Assembly: GCA_907163345.1 (NCBI GenBank)
Contig: CAJQUN010000052.1
Span: forward strand, 682,001 to 746,000
Source: Haberlea rhodopensis
Lineage: Eukaryota; Streptophyta; Magnoliopsida; Lamiales; Gesneriaceae
Length of the DNA: 64,000 nt
Direction: 5' to 3'
Positions 23,340 through 35,859 of the stretch are shown here, one piece after another. The notes beneath the pieces were generated by a model. It saw only the letters and a list, made by a program, of their open reading frames with translations. It was not told the origin of the DNA and did not search any database. The position numbers were made by a program, and so were the translations under genes. Numbering within the stretch: position 1 is the first letter of the stretch; each line of letters starts with the position of its first letter.

Positions 23340-25250
23340 GATGTCTGATAGACACCAATCATTTTAAAGGCTTTGCCAATGGATTCACTATAATTTTCTG
23401 TTGAAGCATTTCTCTCGATAATAATATCGTCTCTACCATATCTCTCATTAGATGGTGTTTCTCAATATATGTTTGGATCCTGATGAGATCTTGGCTATTC
23501 ATAATAGCTCCACTATTGTCACAATATACAGAGACTGTGTCAACTGCACTAGAAATTACACCCAAATCTTGGATGAAATTTCTTATCCAAACTGCTTCTT
23601 TGTTGCATCATATGCTGCAATATTCAGCTTCAGTGGTGGAATCCATTGTGGTGTCTTACTTGGAACTTTTCCAAGAGACACCACCACCATTAAGTTTGAA
23701 TACAAATCCGAACATTGATTTGGAACCATCTACATACGACTGAAAATAGCATCAGCTTAGCCTTCAAATTTTATATATCCACGTACGGATCCAAAAATTA
23801 TGAAGATATCTTAGTCCTTCATAAGTACTTGATGATTATTTTCCCAGTTTTCCAGTGACCTTCACCGGGATATTTCTAATGTCTCTCATTACACTAAGAG
23901 CATACACCACATCAGGTCGAGTACATAACATATCATATGCTATGCTACCAATAGGCGAAACATAAGGTACAAATAGCATCTTTTCTCCCTCATCATCAAT
24001 CTTATGACTCAATGATCCCGAGAGATGAATACTATGATATATTGGGAATTAACTTCTTTTCTACTATTATGCTAAATCTTACAGTGTTTATGTATGTAGA
24101 CTGAGAGAGCTCAAGCATCCTCATAGATCCATCCTATAGATCTTTTATGCCAAGCATATAAGATGCTTCTCTCAAATCTTTTATGGAGAAATTAGTAGAT
24201 AACTATGCTTTAATCGATTAATCCAATATCATTTATAAGTAGAATATCATAAACTTTTAAACACTACAAATGTAACACGCTCCCACTAACCTTTTTGCAT
24301 ACACATGTCACTTCCGGATTTTTAACAAAACCAAACACTTTGATAATGTTATCAAAATGAAATTTCTAATTTCGGGACGCCTTCTTAGGCCCATAAATGG
24401 ACCTGTGAGGTTTGCAAACCTTTTGCTCAGTCTCAGAAGTTGTGAATACCTTTGGCTGCTACATTGTCACCATTGAGAAATGTCGTGTTCACATTCATCT
24501 GGCATATCTCATATTCATAATATAAAGATATAACTAATAAAATCCAAATAGACTATAGCATCACAACTGGTGAAAAATTCCTCACAGATAACTCTTTGCC
24601 TATGAGAATAACCTCTTCCCATAAGTTAAGCTTTAAAGGTCGCTTCATTCCCATATACTCTAAGCATTCGCTTGTAGATCCATTCGCAGCCAATGTGAAC
24701 AATTTCCTCAAGAGGATATACTAAGGTTTATACCTTATTAGAGTATATGAAGTCCATTTAGGATTTCATAGCGTCTTGTCAATGTCCTGAATCAATGTCC
24801 AACATCTTCTCCTTGAAAGTCTTAGGATGACATCCATGGTCAAAATCATTTCACTACTTTCTAGGAGTAAATTCAATCTACCAGGAGTTCTTGAAACACT
24901 TTCAGATCTCAATGGTATGTGCAGTTCAAAGGTTATGATTGACTCAATTAATTCCATTGTTTTCACGTTTCCAGTGGTTTGTGGTTCTTGGGAAACAAAC
25001 AATTTGTATCCAACGATAATATAAATTTCCACAAATAACATAAGATGTATCAACTACTCAAATCATCTCCCACTGGATGCTTCACACAAACAGAACAATC
25101 TCAAATCAAAATTTGGATTTTCTTTTTCAGTCCATATCGTATATGGAGTTTTGATCACTGTATTGGTATGAATTATGTTCAACAAATATATAACTTTAGA
25201 GAGCTACTGTGAGAGAATCACATCCTCTTTAAGATAACTCAATTTCCTCT
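23340..25250 (-). pseudogene. Copia pol remnant (RT, RNase H, end of integrase)
   Basis: Read leftwards from about 25250, the first pieces are the end of the integrase region (KTPYTIWT near 25150) and the linker to RT with QDIDKTL (about 24770). RT follows (GCEWIYKR near 24690; VFGFVKNPEV near 24340; VSPIGSIAYDMLCTRPDVVYA near 23950), then RNase H (STTEAEY near 23640, VYCDNSGAI near 23510, KHHLMRD near 23450, PLAKPL near 23365). The order is diagnostic of Ty1/copia. Many stops and frame shifts interrupt it, so it cannot encode enzymes. Confidence 0.85.
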
Positions 25251-28200
25251 TGCACTATTTAGTGCTCCACATACGTCCATATGAATCAATTTCAAAGGAC
25301 CATCAGCACATGCCAAAGATATGTGGGATTTAAGCTATCATCCTTTTATATTCTTTAAACATAATCATACCAATTGTTCATAAGTTCATCAGATTCAATA
25401 AAACATTCATTCTTAAAAACACTATAAATCGCATTTACAAATTTAAAAGAATGTCATTATCTATCAAAATAGGAACAATATTTCATTAAATATGGAACAA
25501 ATAAACAATTGTTCAAAACTGGTTTCAAACCAGTTTAACATTTTGCATTAAATAAATGTTTCAAGCAATCTTTGCAACAACTCTTGCTATAATGCTTAGA
25601 CTCAGTTAGGTGTCACCATCCTAGGGCTATCTATATGCAACTCTTTACAAAGATGTGAGCACAATTGGTATCAAATACCAAAAAAGTAGAACCAATAGAA
25701 ACATTAATTTTAATATAAAACATACCCTTTCTAGAACGCTTATAGACTATGTATTCCTTGCAATTTCGCACCAGTGACCAATTGTGAAAACAAAGTTGAT
25801 TATCCCTTTATGTTGCTACTATATCTATTTTCATCTTTTGAGTTCGGGAATCATTTCTCTTACTCTACTTTATTCTTGAAGCCTTCCTGCCAATTGTAGA
25901 AGATTCATCAAGAAGAACATGTTTCTCATTTGAATCAAGGAATCATGAGTTGACTATAAGATCAAATCTACAGCCAGCTAATGAGGTATTGCCACATTCA
26001 GATTTTCCAATTTCTCAACCAAAAATAGTTTTCTTACATCATGCTCGTAGGCCGAAGCCCATCTTGCAGATGAAATGAAAATACCTCTTTTGAAGTTGCA
26101 AGTCTCAGTAATCCCGCTTGTACACCAAACAACATTTGTAGGTGTTGGAAATATCAACAATGTGAGCAAACTTCTCATATCTATGTTGAAACGCATTTGA
26201 CATTGATGCTATCATATTACACATAGTCTCGAGATCATCATATCATCCTTCTCAAGTGAGGTGATCTCTTCATCAGACGACCAATGAGTCAACAAGAGGC
26301 TTCACAACAAGGATATAAATCAACTTTTCATAAGCAAACACTATTTTAAATTCTATGTTGAAACTCATTTGACATTGATGCTATCATATAACACCTAGTC
26401 TCGAGATCATCATATCATCACTTCTCAAGTGAGGTGATCCCTTCCTCAGACGACCAAGGAGACACTTCAACAAGAGGCTTCCCAATAAGGATATAAAGCA
26501 ACTTTTCAGAAGCAAACACTATTTCAAATTACGTAGCCAATCAAAATAATTTGGTCCAGTTAATTTGTTTGTATCGAGAATTGATGTAATCGAATTTACA
26601 TCACAATATTGAGAATAAACAGAAAATATAAGCAAACTCTTTGATTATTAAGTAATTAAAAAACTATGGACCTTAGATATTGAATGCTCCCACTAAATTT
26701 TTTGAATTCATCACTCTGATGACAAATGAACGAAAAATCATATTTTCTTAGTGGGCTTAGAGTCCAACTAGCTCATGATAGCCCCGGACGTGGGCCCACC
26801 AACTTCGTGATACTAAAGGTAGATCACAATTGCATCATATGCAACCCCCAAGATATTTGTCTCGCGATTGGCATAACCCTACGTAGGCAGGACAATTATG
26901 CATTCTCACGTCAAACTAAGCCATCTCACAGAAGGAAATGTCACGTCCAAAAGACCCCACATGGGTGAGTAATCTAAAAGTTAACATAACTGCACCCATA
27001 ATTAAGTGGCAGTTAAACACACAGTTTTTCCATGCCAAATGCCCCCACGTGGGTGAGTAAGGCAATATGACACAAGTAGCGCCTCATGGTTTAACTGTTG
27101 ATGGAAGACCGGAAGCAACAAACCATTTTGAACTCCCCTTATCAGTTTGATATTAAAATTTTTGAATCATTCAAAAGAAGGATTTAATTTATTTAAATCT
27201 CATCAAGTGCTCGTTTGTTTGTTTGCCGGATTCATGCAACTATGTTTTATTCATGCAACGCCAATTGTAGAAATAAAACATACAAACAAACATTTATCAT
27301 ACATCACATGCATAATAAAAATAAATATTGACGAATACGGCCTTTTCCTAATTGATACACGTGAGTCATACGTGGATCACATGACTGTCTAAGGTGATGC
27401 AGGTATGCAATGCAATCATATTACAGTTTTGCTTCCATTATACATGTCTTGATTCTTGGTGCTCCATCTTCAATCTCAATCTCCCACTAATTCTAATAAT
27501 TTTACATTTAAATCGTATAAACAAGAGAATATGGATACAAATTCGGGGTGCGATACATCAGAAATAGAGAGAGCAGACTCGCAAGCCCGATAACCAAAAA
27601 TCACAATAGTAATGAAACAATAAAAACCTAAACATTCACCTAAACATTGTTTGAGGCCCGTAATCATCCACAATGCAATCACATCATATGTAATTAAACA
27701 TTAAACTAAATAATTACATCATATGTAATTGAACTAATGACATGCATGTAATTAGATCACAATGATTAATTTATTCTATCATTTCCCCACTAATCGTATC
27801 ATTAATTGAAATAATTTCTAATTAATTAAATTTCAATTAATTTGTAAAATCTCTATTTCATCTTTAACCATCTTAATCGAAAATAAAATTAACAAACTTA
27901 ATGAAATATTTTCATTCATTTTCCAATAAATTAAATTTTCAACTAATTGATAAAATCGTCATTTTACCGTTTAATCATAATACTAATCAAAAATAAAACT
28001 AACAAATTAAATGAAACACCTTCATCAATTTCCAGTTAATTAAATTTTCAACATATTATAAAATCTTAATTTTACACAGCTTAAATTAAAAATCATATTT
28101 TTAATTAATTATTATGATTCATCATTAATATCAGGACAAAATATCTAAAATTACCCAAAATAATTTATGACTCCAAACAATTTGGATCCAAAATTAAAAA

Positions 28201-28766
28201 TGCAAATTCAACCCCAAAAATTATCCTCATTTTTCGGATTTATCAACAAAAAAAAAAAGTTTCGGAAAGTGTTGTTCATCGCGTACCCAAAATCAAAATT
28301 TAAGGTTCTAGGTCATGCAGCACCGCCATCCATCATCCACGCCGCACACAGGCTCTGGTCGGTGATTTGGCTGTCCCAGCCTACAGGACGATCTCAGTCC
28401 TTGTTGTTCACAGCCTTGTGCCAGATTTTCTCACTGGATTCGCGAGCACAGTTGGTCGTGTAGGGCTTGCCTGAGCCGGCCAGGCGGCAGAGAACATTTC
28501 TCCGTCGTTTGTGCCACCGCTAAGAGCGCTACCGCCTCCTGCCGTGCCGCCGCCTGTCCTCCACCGCTGACACATGGCCGTGAGATGAACAATGTGCCTT
28601 TGGAAATACTTCCCGATGCCGACAAAATTTGGGTTGGATTAAAACTCCTTTTATTCCAATTTTCTATGTTTTCCGGCTTCCAATTTTTTTGAAAACTCAA
28701 ACACGATTAGAATCGATGGGAAACGATCTAATAAAAATTAATTATCAAATACATGAATTAAAGCGC
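25251..28766 (-). other. Degenerate gag-integrase part of copia element B
   Basis: By position this should hold gag, protease and most of integrase, but I could not read continuous domains. A GC-rich patch at 28300-28620 and AT-rich stretches at 27690-28150 do not look like copia coding DNA. Secondary insertions or a long untranslated leader are possible. Confidence 0.4.
26178..26524. repeat. Tandem duplication, about 174-bp unit
   Basis: Two adjacent copies (about 26178-26351 and 26352-26524) both begin CTATGTTGAAAC(G/T)CATTTGAC. They share TCTCGAGATCATCATATCAT and CAACAAGAGGCTTC blocks, with scattered differences. Confidence 0.8.
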
Positions 28767-28783
28767 AACCTGGCTCTGATACA
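28767..28783 (-). other. Primer-binding site of copia element B
   Basis: The minus strand reads TGTATCAGAGCCAGGTT, one base from the initiator-Met tRNA complement. It sits two bases inside the 5' LTR, which fixes the element's orientation. Confidence 0.85.
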
Positions 28784-28785
28784 AC

Positions 28786-29175
28786 TGTTGGGTTTCCATC
28801 CCCGGTGTCGGATCCAAACGCGGCAGAAAAAAAACATGAACATATCTAGACCCGGGGACGGACAGTCGCACTTGATTCATATATTATAACATGCAAATAT
28901 CAAATATAATGCATGAAAAGATATTATCGTTCACCAACGTAAATCTAATAGCAGTGATCCCTCGAGTCCAATCAACATGACGAGATCTTCAAGCCAACAT
29001 CAGTTCTAGTTTTGTGTCAAAATTTCTATGAGAGTGTATGTAATAGTGTTATATATAACCCCAGAGAAGAAGTGAGTTATTTAAAGTTGAGTCTGATTCA
29101 CTAATTGTGATAGGGATCTTAGAGTCCAACATGACAATCATTGGCCATTGGCTTGTAGAGCATCTTATGCTAACA
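28786..29175 (-). repeat. 5' LTR of copia element B
   Basis: About 390 bp, starting TGTTGGGTTTCC and ending TGCTAACA on the plus strand. It is followed by the TSD ATTTC. Confidence 0.9.
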
Positions 29176-29211
29176 ATTTCTTCTCATTTGCGTCCACTGA
29201 TGTAACATTTA

Positions 29212-29401
29212 TGTTGAGGATTCTAAGGAATCTATTTGATAACAATATCATTGTACGCATCTTTTCATATCTTTTATTTGTTAGGAGATATTTACATAGG
29301 ATATTTAGGAGATTTGATAATTGTAACTAGTGTAAATCAACCTCTATATATTTATGATAATTATCTCCACCACAATTGTGAGTGGAACACAAATCTCTAC
29401 A
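29212..29401 (+). repeat. 5' LTR of copia element C
   Basis: It begins TGTTGAGGATTC and ends CTCTACA. The following TAGTATCAACC is a decayed PBS. Its right 150 bp match 35083-35236 almost base for base (AGGAGATATTTACATAGG and onward). Confidence 0.8.
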
Positions 29402-29713
29402 TAGTATCAACCTTTTTTTCTTTGAATAAACCCTAGAAAACTCGATCCTCATGGCCACCGCCTCCACCCCAGCCGACGGCTCCTACCTCTCATTCAGCAC
29501 CATGGTTCATATGATCACCATCAAGTTGTCATCCTCCAACTATTTACTGTGGAAGAGCCAACTCCTTCATCTTTTGGGTTGTCAAAACTTCTATGTTGAT
29601 GGCTCTCTACCAGTGCCACCTCTTGTCATCCTTCAAGAATCTGAAACCATCCCCAATCCTAAATATATGAAATGGTTTCTCCAAGAGCGACGATTGCTCA
29701 GTCTGCTTCTATC

Positions 29714-31251
29714 TGATAAGTGTGATTTTTACACTTATTTTACTATGATTTTATAGTGGCTTTTGTAGTGATTCCTGGAAAATATTACGTGTTTTGGTAT
29801 ATATTTGTATATTTCAGGAATCTAGGTCCAAATGCATAAAAGTGGAGGAAATAAACGATAATTGATGAAAATGGACCAAACCAAGCTAACACGTGGAAAA
29901 AAGGACCAAAATCTCGAGTTTGAAGAAAATTAAGCATCGCCGATCGGTCTTGGAGTTCAGGCCGATCGATCGCGGATGAGAAAAAATAAGCAACAAAATT
30001 TAAGTATTGTCGATCAATCGACATATCTCGCAATCGATCGCAGCCATCCAGAAACAATTGGCGATCGATCTCCATACTTTGCCGATCGATCGCGGATGTT
30101 CAGATTTTGAAAAATAAGAGGCATAATGTTATGGCGTTTGATCGCCGCTTATTGCCGATCGATCGCCGAACCCAAAATTTTTGAGATTTTGTTTCCTTCT
30201 TGGTTATTTTGTGTCCAAACTATACCAAACTCCTCCACTAATATATATAGCATGTCTTGGACGAAAATATGGACTTTTGGCTCATATTAAACCCTACAAA
30301 CTCAGCCACCATCACCTCCATCATCTACCAACCATCCATACACCATCAAACCATCGAAGAGGAGACGCATCGGAAGAGACGGGACGACGGAGCAACGCAA
30401 GGAGTCAACGCCTCTCGTTATTTTTGTATTTCTAACTATAGTTCTATATTTCCATTAGATTTTGATGTTTAGATTGTTTCAAAACAAGTTTATGCATTGC
30501 TATTTGATGGAGATTGTTGGCTAAGTTTGTTGTCAAGACTTAGGGGATCCCATGTTTTGAACCCATAATTTTAATTGAGTTTTGATTGATTCTTACAAAT
30601 TCTTTGAGTTTAAATTGTTGTGTTCATACTTTCAATGGATTAATATCTTTGATTGATTATTTATTGCAATTGAATTGACCATATGAGATTGCGATACGAT
30701 ATAGTAAATTAAACCATGGATTTTAGACTAAGATCGAAAGATAAAGTCAAATACATGTTAACAATAGATTTATCAAAATCGAAAGATAGAAGTTTTCATA
30801 AATCGACATACAATATTGAGTGCAAAATAAGTGCATGATCATTGTCTTGTTGCATCTTAGTATTAAACTTGTTATAACCGGACCAAGGTATAACAAGTGC
30901 ATTAGGAGAACTCGTCACCTTAGAAAGTTTGAATTTAATTCTTAACTATAGTTGAATTGGTGGGGATTGCATGGGTGAACCGAAAGTCTTGATAATTGTC
31001 TCTATTGATTCTAATCTTATTCGTTCTTGTGTGTTGGGTTAATTATTGAGTTAATTTGTCACTTTCGTTAATTAATCATAATCAGTTATCGTATGCTAAA
31101 TATAGTTAAACTAGTGGAGTTTGGTAATTATTTCATAGTCCTCGTGGGTTCGACACTCATACTTATAATATCATTATACTAAAACTTGACACCTTGCACT
31201 TGCGGTACGTAATCGCTACACTGAAAAATACTGTTAAAATAATAGTGATCA
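29714..31251 (+). repeat. Solo LTR, family A copy 1 (in copia gag)
   Basis: A 1.54-kb block starts TGATAAGTGTGA and ends AGTGATCA, splitting the gag frame. It aligns over its length with 33363-34819. Both share the CTCGTGGGTTCGACACTCATACTT and CTTGCGGTACG(T/C)AATCGCTACAC blocks near the right end. No internal retrotransposon sequence is attached, so it is a solo LTR left by LTR-LTR recombination. The expected 5-bp duplication is not evident here, unlike copy 2. The right-hand motifs recall Athila/Tat-like LTRs, which is only an impression. Confidence 0.8.
29941..30168. repeat. CGATCGATCG palindrome cluster 1
   Basis: Three exact copies of CGATCGATCG and about four one- or two-base variants lie within 230 bp inside solo LTR A1. 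The palindrome is usually extended to (C/G)CGATCGATCGC(G/C). Confidence 0.85.
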
Positions 31252-31879
31252 ACTCACTCACTGAAGACTCAATGACCGAGGTCATTGTCTACACGTCCTC
31301 TCGTGAAGTATGACTCGCTCTCGAGTCCACCTTCAGTCACTGATCTAAAACCCGTGAACTTCTCATCAAGGATGATGTCCAACTCATGAAGAAAGGCACA
31401 CGTAGTATATCGAACTATGCTCGTCAATTCAAGGCTCTTTGCGATCAACTTACTGCCATAGCTCGCCCTGTTGACAACAATGACAAGTCACATTGGTTTC
31501 TTCGAGGTTTAGGATCGATTTCTCCAGTTTTGCCGCTGCTCAGATAGCTCTTTCTCCTCTTCCAGCCTTCCGAGATCTTGTTCCAAAGGCAGAAAGTTTT
31601 GATATGTTCCAACAATCCTTGGATGGCAGTGCACCCACCCTTGCGGCATTTACCGCTCATTCTCATACCAATCGTGGTGCTAACAACACGCACAGAGGTG
31701 GCAGTCGTGGACGTAGCAGCCGTGGCCATTATTCTGGACAGAGACGTGGCACCAACAACCGACGTCTACCTCGCTGCCAGATTTGTGGCACTGACAGTCA
31801 CACCGCTGATCGTTGTAGAAAGTGCTACGAGCGCTTGGATGACACCACAAATCTTTCTCAGACCTTAAACGCTTGCTCT

Positions 31880-33362
31880 ATTTCGCAGCCAACCACATCT
31901 GACTGTATCTTGACACTGGTGCTTCCGCACATATGACAACTGTCACTTCTCTATTGGACTCTGTCGAACCATATCAGGATAAGCACAAGGTTGTTGTTGG
32001 TAATGGTGCATCTATTCGCATCACACATACTGGCTCATCATTAATTTCTCCTGATGTGCAATTATTAAATGTCTTGGTTGTGCCTCATCTTACGAAGAAT
32101 CTCATGCCTATTAGCAAACTCACCAACGACTATCCTGTTAATGTTATTTTTACTAACAACTCGTTTCGTGTTCAGAATCGGGTGACAGGGAAACTTCTGG
32201 CCACCGGGCATCTCAGTAACGGACTTTATGTGTTTAACAAAGGGTCATGCCACACTCATTTTCGCCCTTCAGAATACATGCTTACGCGCATCCTTTGAGT
32301 TATGGCATATACGCTTAGGACATGTTGCTTCTAGCACTATTTCCTTATTATGTAATCAGGGTCATTTATCTGCCACTTCATTATTTCCTAAACCTACGAT
32401 TTGTCATAGTTGTCAGTTAGCAAAAAGTCATAAGTTAACTTTTCTTGTTAGTAATAAACGAGCATCTACTGTGCTTAATGGTCTGTCACCCTTTGAACTG
32501 CTTTATGGAGTTGCTCGGAATTATGCAAATTTTCACCCCTTTGGTTCTCGGGTTTACCCATGTCTTCATGACTATGCTTCTAACAAGTTCTCTCCTGGGA
32601 GCAAATCATTTCTTGGTTATCACAGCAGCTACAAAGGATTTCGCTGCCTCGACCCAAGCTCATCCTGTATATTCATCACTCGCCATGCCGAATTTGATGA
32701 ATTCTTATTCCCATTTTTTGGGTGCCATAAAGACTCTTCGACTGACTTACTTGAATGCTCCAGTTACCTGCCTCATCTTTGCATCTAGCTGTTTCTTTGC
32801 CTCGAACACAACCTGCTTTGGCCCACTCTCATTCACTCCCAAGTCGTGTCTGCCTAGGCGAAGCACCTCTGTCTATCAATGATGCTCCGCTACCTGCACC
32901 TCCAGCGATCGTTGAGACTCCCCTTGTTCCTCCAGCTGCTCCATCTCCCATTTTACAGTCGCCTGTTGTTGTCTCTTCTTCTCATCCTATGGTTACTCGC
33001 GCTAAAGCTGGCGTTTTCAAGCCTCGCCATCCCGCTAATCTGGCACTTATTCATCCTACAGGTTTTCTTCATTCCTTAATCACTACAGCAGAACCTAGAG
33101 GTTTTAAATCTGCTACGAAAAACCCGGGTTGGCTTGCTGATATGGATGATGATATGATTGCGCTCAAGTCTAACAACACTTGGGATCTTGTCCCTCGTCC
33201 TGTCAATATTAATATTGTTGGATCTAAATGGGTATTCCGCACCAAATATCTTGTTGATGGTTCCATTGAACGGCTCAAAGCTCGCTTAGTTGCTCAAGGC
33301 TTCACTCATATTCCTGGTCTTGACTATATCACTATATTCAGTACCGTCGTCAAATTTGCTAC
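31880..33362 (+). pseudogene. pol: Copia protease-integrase-RT remnant, part 1
   Basis: The protease active-site segment DTGASAHMT (near 31912) is out of frame with the zinc knuckle. Then come the pre-integrase domain (ELWHIRLGH, TICHSCQLAKSHKL at about 32298-32440) and, after a deletion of the integrase catalytic core, SPFELLYG with HPFGSRVYPCL (about 32484-32570). Next is a serine/proline linker and the RT start (PGWLADMDDDMIALKSNNTW, VGSKWVFRTKY and LKARLVAQGFTH, to 33362). The solo LTR A2 then interrupts it between KFAT and VRVILSL. Confidence 0.87.
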
Positions 33363-34819
33363 TGATAAGTGTGATTTTTACACTTACTTTGATATAAGAT
33401 TATGGGCGTTTTTGTAGTGACTCATGGAAAATTTTACGCGTTTTGGTATATATTTGTATATATCAGGAGTCGTGGTCCAAATGCATAAAAGTGGAGGAAT
33501 TAAGCTTAAAACGATGAAAAGGGACCAAACCGAGCAAACACGAAAAATGAGGGACGAAATCGCAAATTGTGAAATTTTAGAATTCGCGATCGATCGGAAG
33601 TTCTTAACGGTCGATCGCCGCTGACCAGAAGATTCTTGCGGCCCATCGTCAGTTCCTACCGATCGATCGCCGCTTTGAGAAATTTGAAAAATAAAATAAG
33701 AATAATCTGGGGATCGATCGGTAACTCGCAGCGATCGATCGCCAGACCCGAAAATTTTGAGATTTTGTTTACTTTTTGGATATTTTGTGTCCTAAAATAT
33801 GAAAACTCCTCCACCACTATATCATGTTTGTTTTGGACGAAAATAAGGATCTTTTGGCTCATAATCCACCTTACAACAAAGCCTCCATACCCTCTCCATC
33901 CTCAACCATCATCCATATCATCAAACCATTGAAGAAGAAGACATCGGAAGAGATGGGACAACGGAGCAACGTAAGAAGTCAACGCCTATCGTTACTTTAG
34001 TATTCCTAAACTTTGCTCTTTGTTTTTATCAAATTATTAATGCTTAGATTGTTGAAAAACATGATTTCTTGTTATTATCTAATGACTATAGTTGGCTAAG
34101 TTTTGTTGTCAAGACTTAGGGGATTCCATGTTTTGAACCCACAATTTTAATTAAGTTTTGATTGATTCTTACAATTCTTTGAGTTTCATTTATTGTGGTT
34201 CATGCTTTCAATGGATTAATCATCATTGATTGATTATTTATTGCGATTGAATTGACCATAGGAGATTGCGATACGATATAGTAGATTAAACCGTGGATTT
34301 CAGACTTAGATCGAAAGATAAAGTCAAATACATGTGTGATAGCAATAGATTTACCAAAATTGAAGGCTAGAAGTTTTCATAAATCGACATACAATATTGA
34401 GTGTTAAATAAATGCATGATCATTACCTTGTTGAATCTTAGTATTAGACTTGTTATAACCGGACCAAGATATAATAAGTGCATTATGAAAATTCGTCACC
34501 TTAGAAAGTTCGAATTTAATTCTTAACAATAGGCGAATTGTGGGGGATTGCATGGGTGAACCGAAAGTCTTGATTACTGATTATATTCTCTTTACTACTT
34601 GTTGGGTTGAATTTCGTGTCACTAGTTAATTTAGTTAATTAATCATCACTAATATTCGTTGGCTAAATATAGTTATACTAGTTGAATTTGGTACTTATTT
34701 CTTAATCCTCGTGGGTTCGACACTCATACTTTTCATATCATTATAGTAAAACTTGACACCGTGCACTTGCGGTACGCAATCGCTACACTCAAAAATACTG
34801 TTTAAAATAATAGCGATCA
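33363..34819 (+). repeat. Solo LTR, family A copy 2 (in copia RT)
   Basis: It starts TGATAAGTGTGA, ends AGCGATCA and is 1457 bp. A perfect target duplication GCTAC flanks it (33358-33362 and 34820-34824). The RT reading frame continues correctly across when the insert and one GCTAC are ignored, which proves it is an insertion. Confidence 0.93.
33586..33743. repeat. CGATCGATCG palindrome cluster 2
   Basis: Three exact CGATCGATCG copies and several variants lie in 160 bp, at the position in solo LTR A2 equivalent to cluster 1 in A1. Confidence 0.85.
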
Positions 34820-35082
34820 GCTACTGTGCGCGTGATTCTTTCTCTTACGGTCATGCATCGTTGGTCCTTGCATCAACTCGATGTTAAAAATATCTTTTAA
34901 TGGCTTTCTCACTAAAACGGTTTACATGGAACAACCCCCTGGTTATGTTGATCCTCGTTTTCCACATCATGTCTGCGGCTTGAAGAATGCCCTATATGGA
35001 CTTAAACATGCGCCTCGTGCTTGGTTTAAAAGTTTTAGCTGCTTTCTTCTCAAGTTTAGTTTCTCTTGCTGTCGTGCCGATA
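34820..35082 (+). pseudogene. pol: Copia RT remnant, part 2
   Basis: After the solo LTR the RT continues with VRVILSL, HQLDVKN, a frame break near 34898, then VYMEQPPGYVDPRFPHHVCGL and ALYGLKHAPRAWF (to about 35030). It then breaks off. RNase H and the polypurine tract are deleted up to the 3' LTR fragment. Confidence 0.85.
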
Positions 35083-35236
35083 TCATTGTACATATCTTTT
35101 CGTATCTTTTATTTGTTAGGAGATATTTACATAGGATATTTAGGCGATTTGATAATTGTAACTAGTGCAAATCAACCTCTATATATTTATGATAATTATC
35201 TCCACCACAGCTGTGAGTGGAACACAAATCTCTATA
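35083..35236 (+). repeat. Partial 3' LTR of copia element C
   Basis: It matches the right 150 bp of 29212-29401. The deletion joint with RT lies near 35083. Confidence 0.8.
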
Positions 35237-35424
35237 ATTTCATTCACACCATTACAAATAAAGATGCTTTAGGTGAAATGTATGTAATGGCGTGAGACGA
35301 AATTGTAACTTTCTGAAAGAACAGAATTTTAAAAATCTATAAAAGAATAGAGACCAAGCAACTTCGTTAAACATGCTAGAAACCCTTTTGAGTTTTTCCT
35401 AAACAACATCCCATCTGAACTTCT

Positions 35425-35854
35425 TGTTGAGAGTTGTTAAGAATTTATAGGGTATGAGATGAGTAAATCAGAATCTTTTATAAGAAGCATATATAACTTT
35501 CAAGTTCTTAATGTGGGACAAGAATGAGTATATATAGCTTTCAAGTTCCCAATGGACAACAACTCTCAACAAGAGTTACACACATTGTGAATTTACAAGC
35601 TATGTTCTAATTACCATTTGATTTTGAGTTGGAACCACATATATGCATCATATCAGACTTTTTATGTGATTGACTATTCCGCCCAGATGCTCAGTTTTAC
35701 CCGCATTATCAATCAACATGTTTGACTTATATAATATCGCACGTGAGGGGGCGTGTTGAGAGTTGTCTAATATTGAAATTTACAAGTTATGCTAGATCTT
35801 TATAAGATACATGTGTTACTCTTGGTTTTGAGTTGGAACCACATGTATTCAACA
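35425..35854 (+). mobile_element. TRIM, copy 3
   Basis: A perfect 5-bp duplication CTTCT (35420-35424 and 35855-35859) bounds a 430-bp element. It starts TGTTGAGAGTTGTT and ends ATTCAACA. The 3' LTR begins at 35754 behind a polypurine GTGAGGGGGCG. The PBS is decayed (ATATCAGAC near 35658). The 5' LTR is longer than usual and contains an inverted copy of its own tip (AACAACTCTCAACA near 35558), probably from a rearrangement. It clearly belongs with the TRIM at 657. Confidence 0.88.
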
Positions 35855-35859
35855 CTTCT

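Larger units (their letters stand above)
21600..29175 (-). mobile_element. Copia element B (Ty1/copia), degenerate
   Basis: LTR-like ends lie at 21600-21957 and 28786-29175, with identical 5-bp flanks ATTTC (21595-21599 and 29176-29180). Inside the right LTR, a 17-bp initiator-Met PBS is present on the minus strand (28767-28783). A polypurine tract (complement of ATCTTCCACTTGTCC, 21958-21972) abuts the left LTR. The orientation is therefore minus. The order RT then RNase H towards the left is that of copia. The two LTRs differ in length and carry many substitutions, and the coding part is full of stops, so the insertion is old. Confidence 0.92.
29451..31930 (+). pseudogene. gag: Copia gag remnant (split by a solo LTR)
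   Basis: The start codon opens a typical copia Gag (MATAS, then NYLLWKSQLL and LPVPP) that runs to about 29713. There the solo LTR intervenes, and gag resumes at about 31252 with SRE, DDVQLMKKGTRSISNYARQF and QLTAIARPVDNNDKSHWFLRG. A serine/glycine/arginine-rich tail and one zinc knuckle, CQICGTDSHTADRC (C-X2-C-X4-H-X4-C), follow. Stops near 31287 and 31319 and a frame change near 31520 show it is dead even without the insertion. Confidence 0.85.
29212..35236 (+). mobile_element. Copia element C, broken and with two solo LTRs inserted
   Basis: A plus-strand Ty1/copia element with a 190-bp 5' LTR (29212-29401) and a partial 3' LTR (about 35083-35236). Flanks are ATTTA (29207-29211) and ATTTC (35237-35241), a probable 5-bp duplication with one mismatch. 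Interior order is gag, zinc knuckle, protease, integrase parts and RT. The catalytic core of integrase is deleted (joint near 32475), and everything from mid-RT to the start of the 3' LTR is missing. Two solo LTRs (29714-31251 and 33363-34819) interrupt gag and RT. It starts only 36 bp beyond element B. Confidence 0.88.

Noticed and set aside
29709..31256. Target duplication for solo LTR A1
   Set aside because: Flanking CTATC and ACTCA do not match; the insertion is inferred from the gag interruption and similarity to A2 only.
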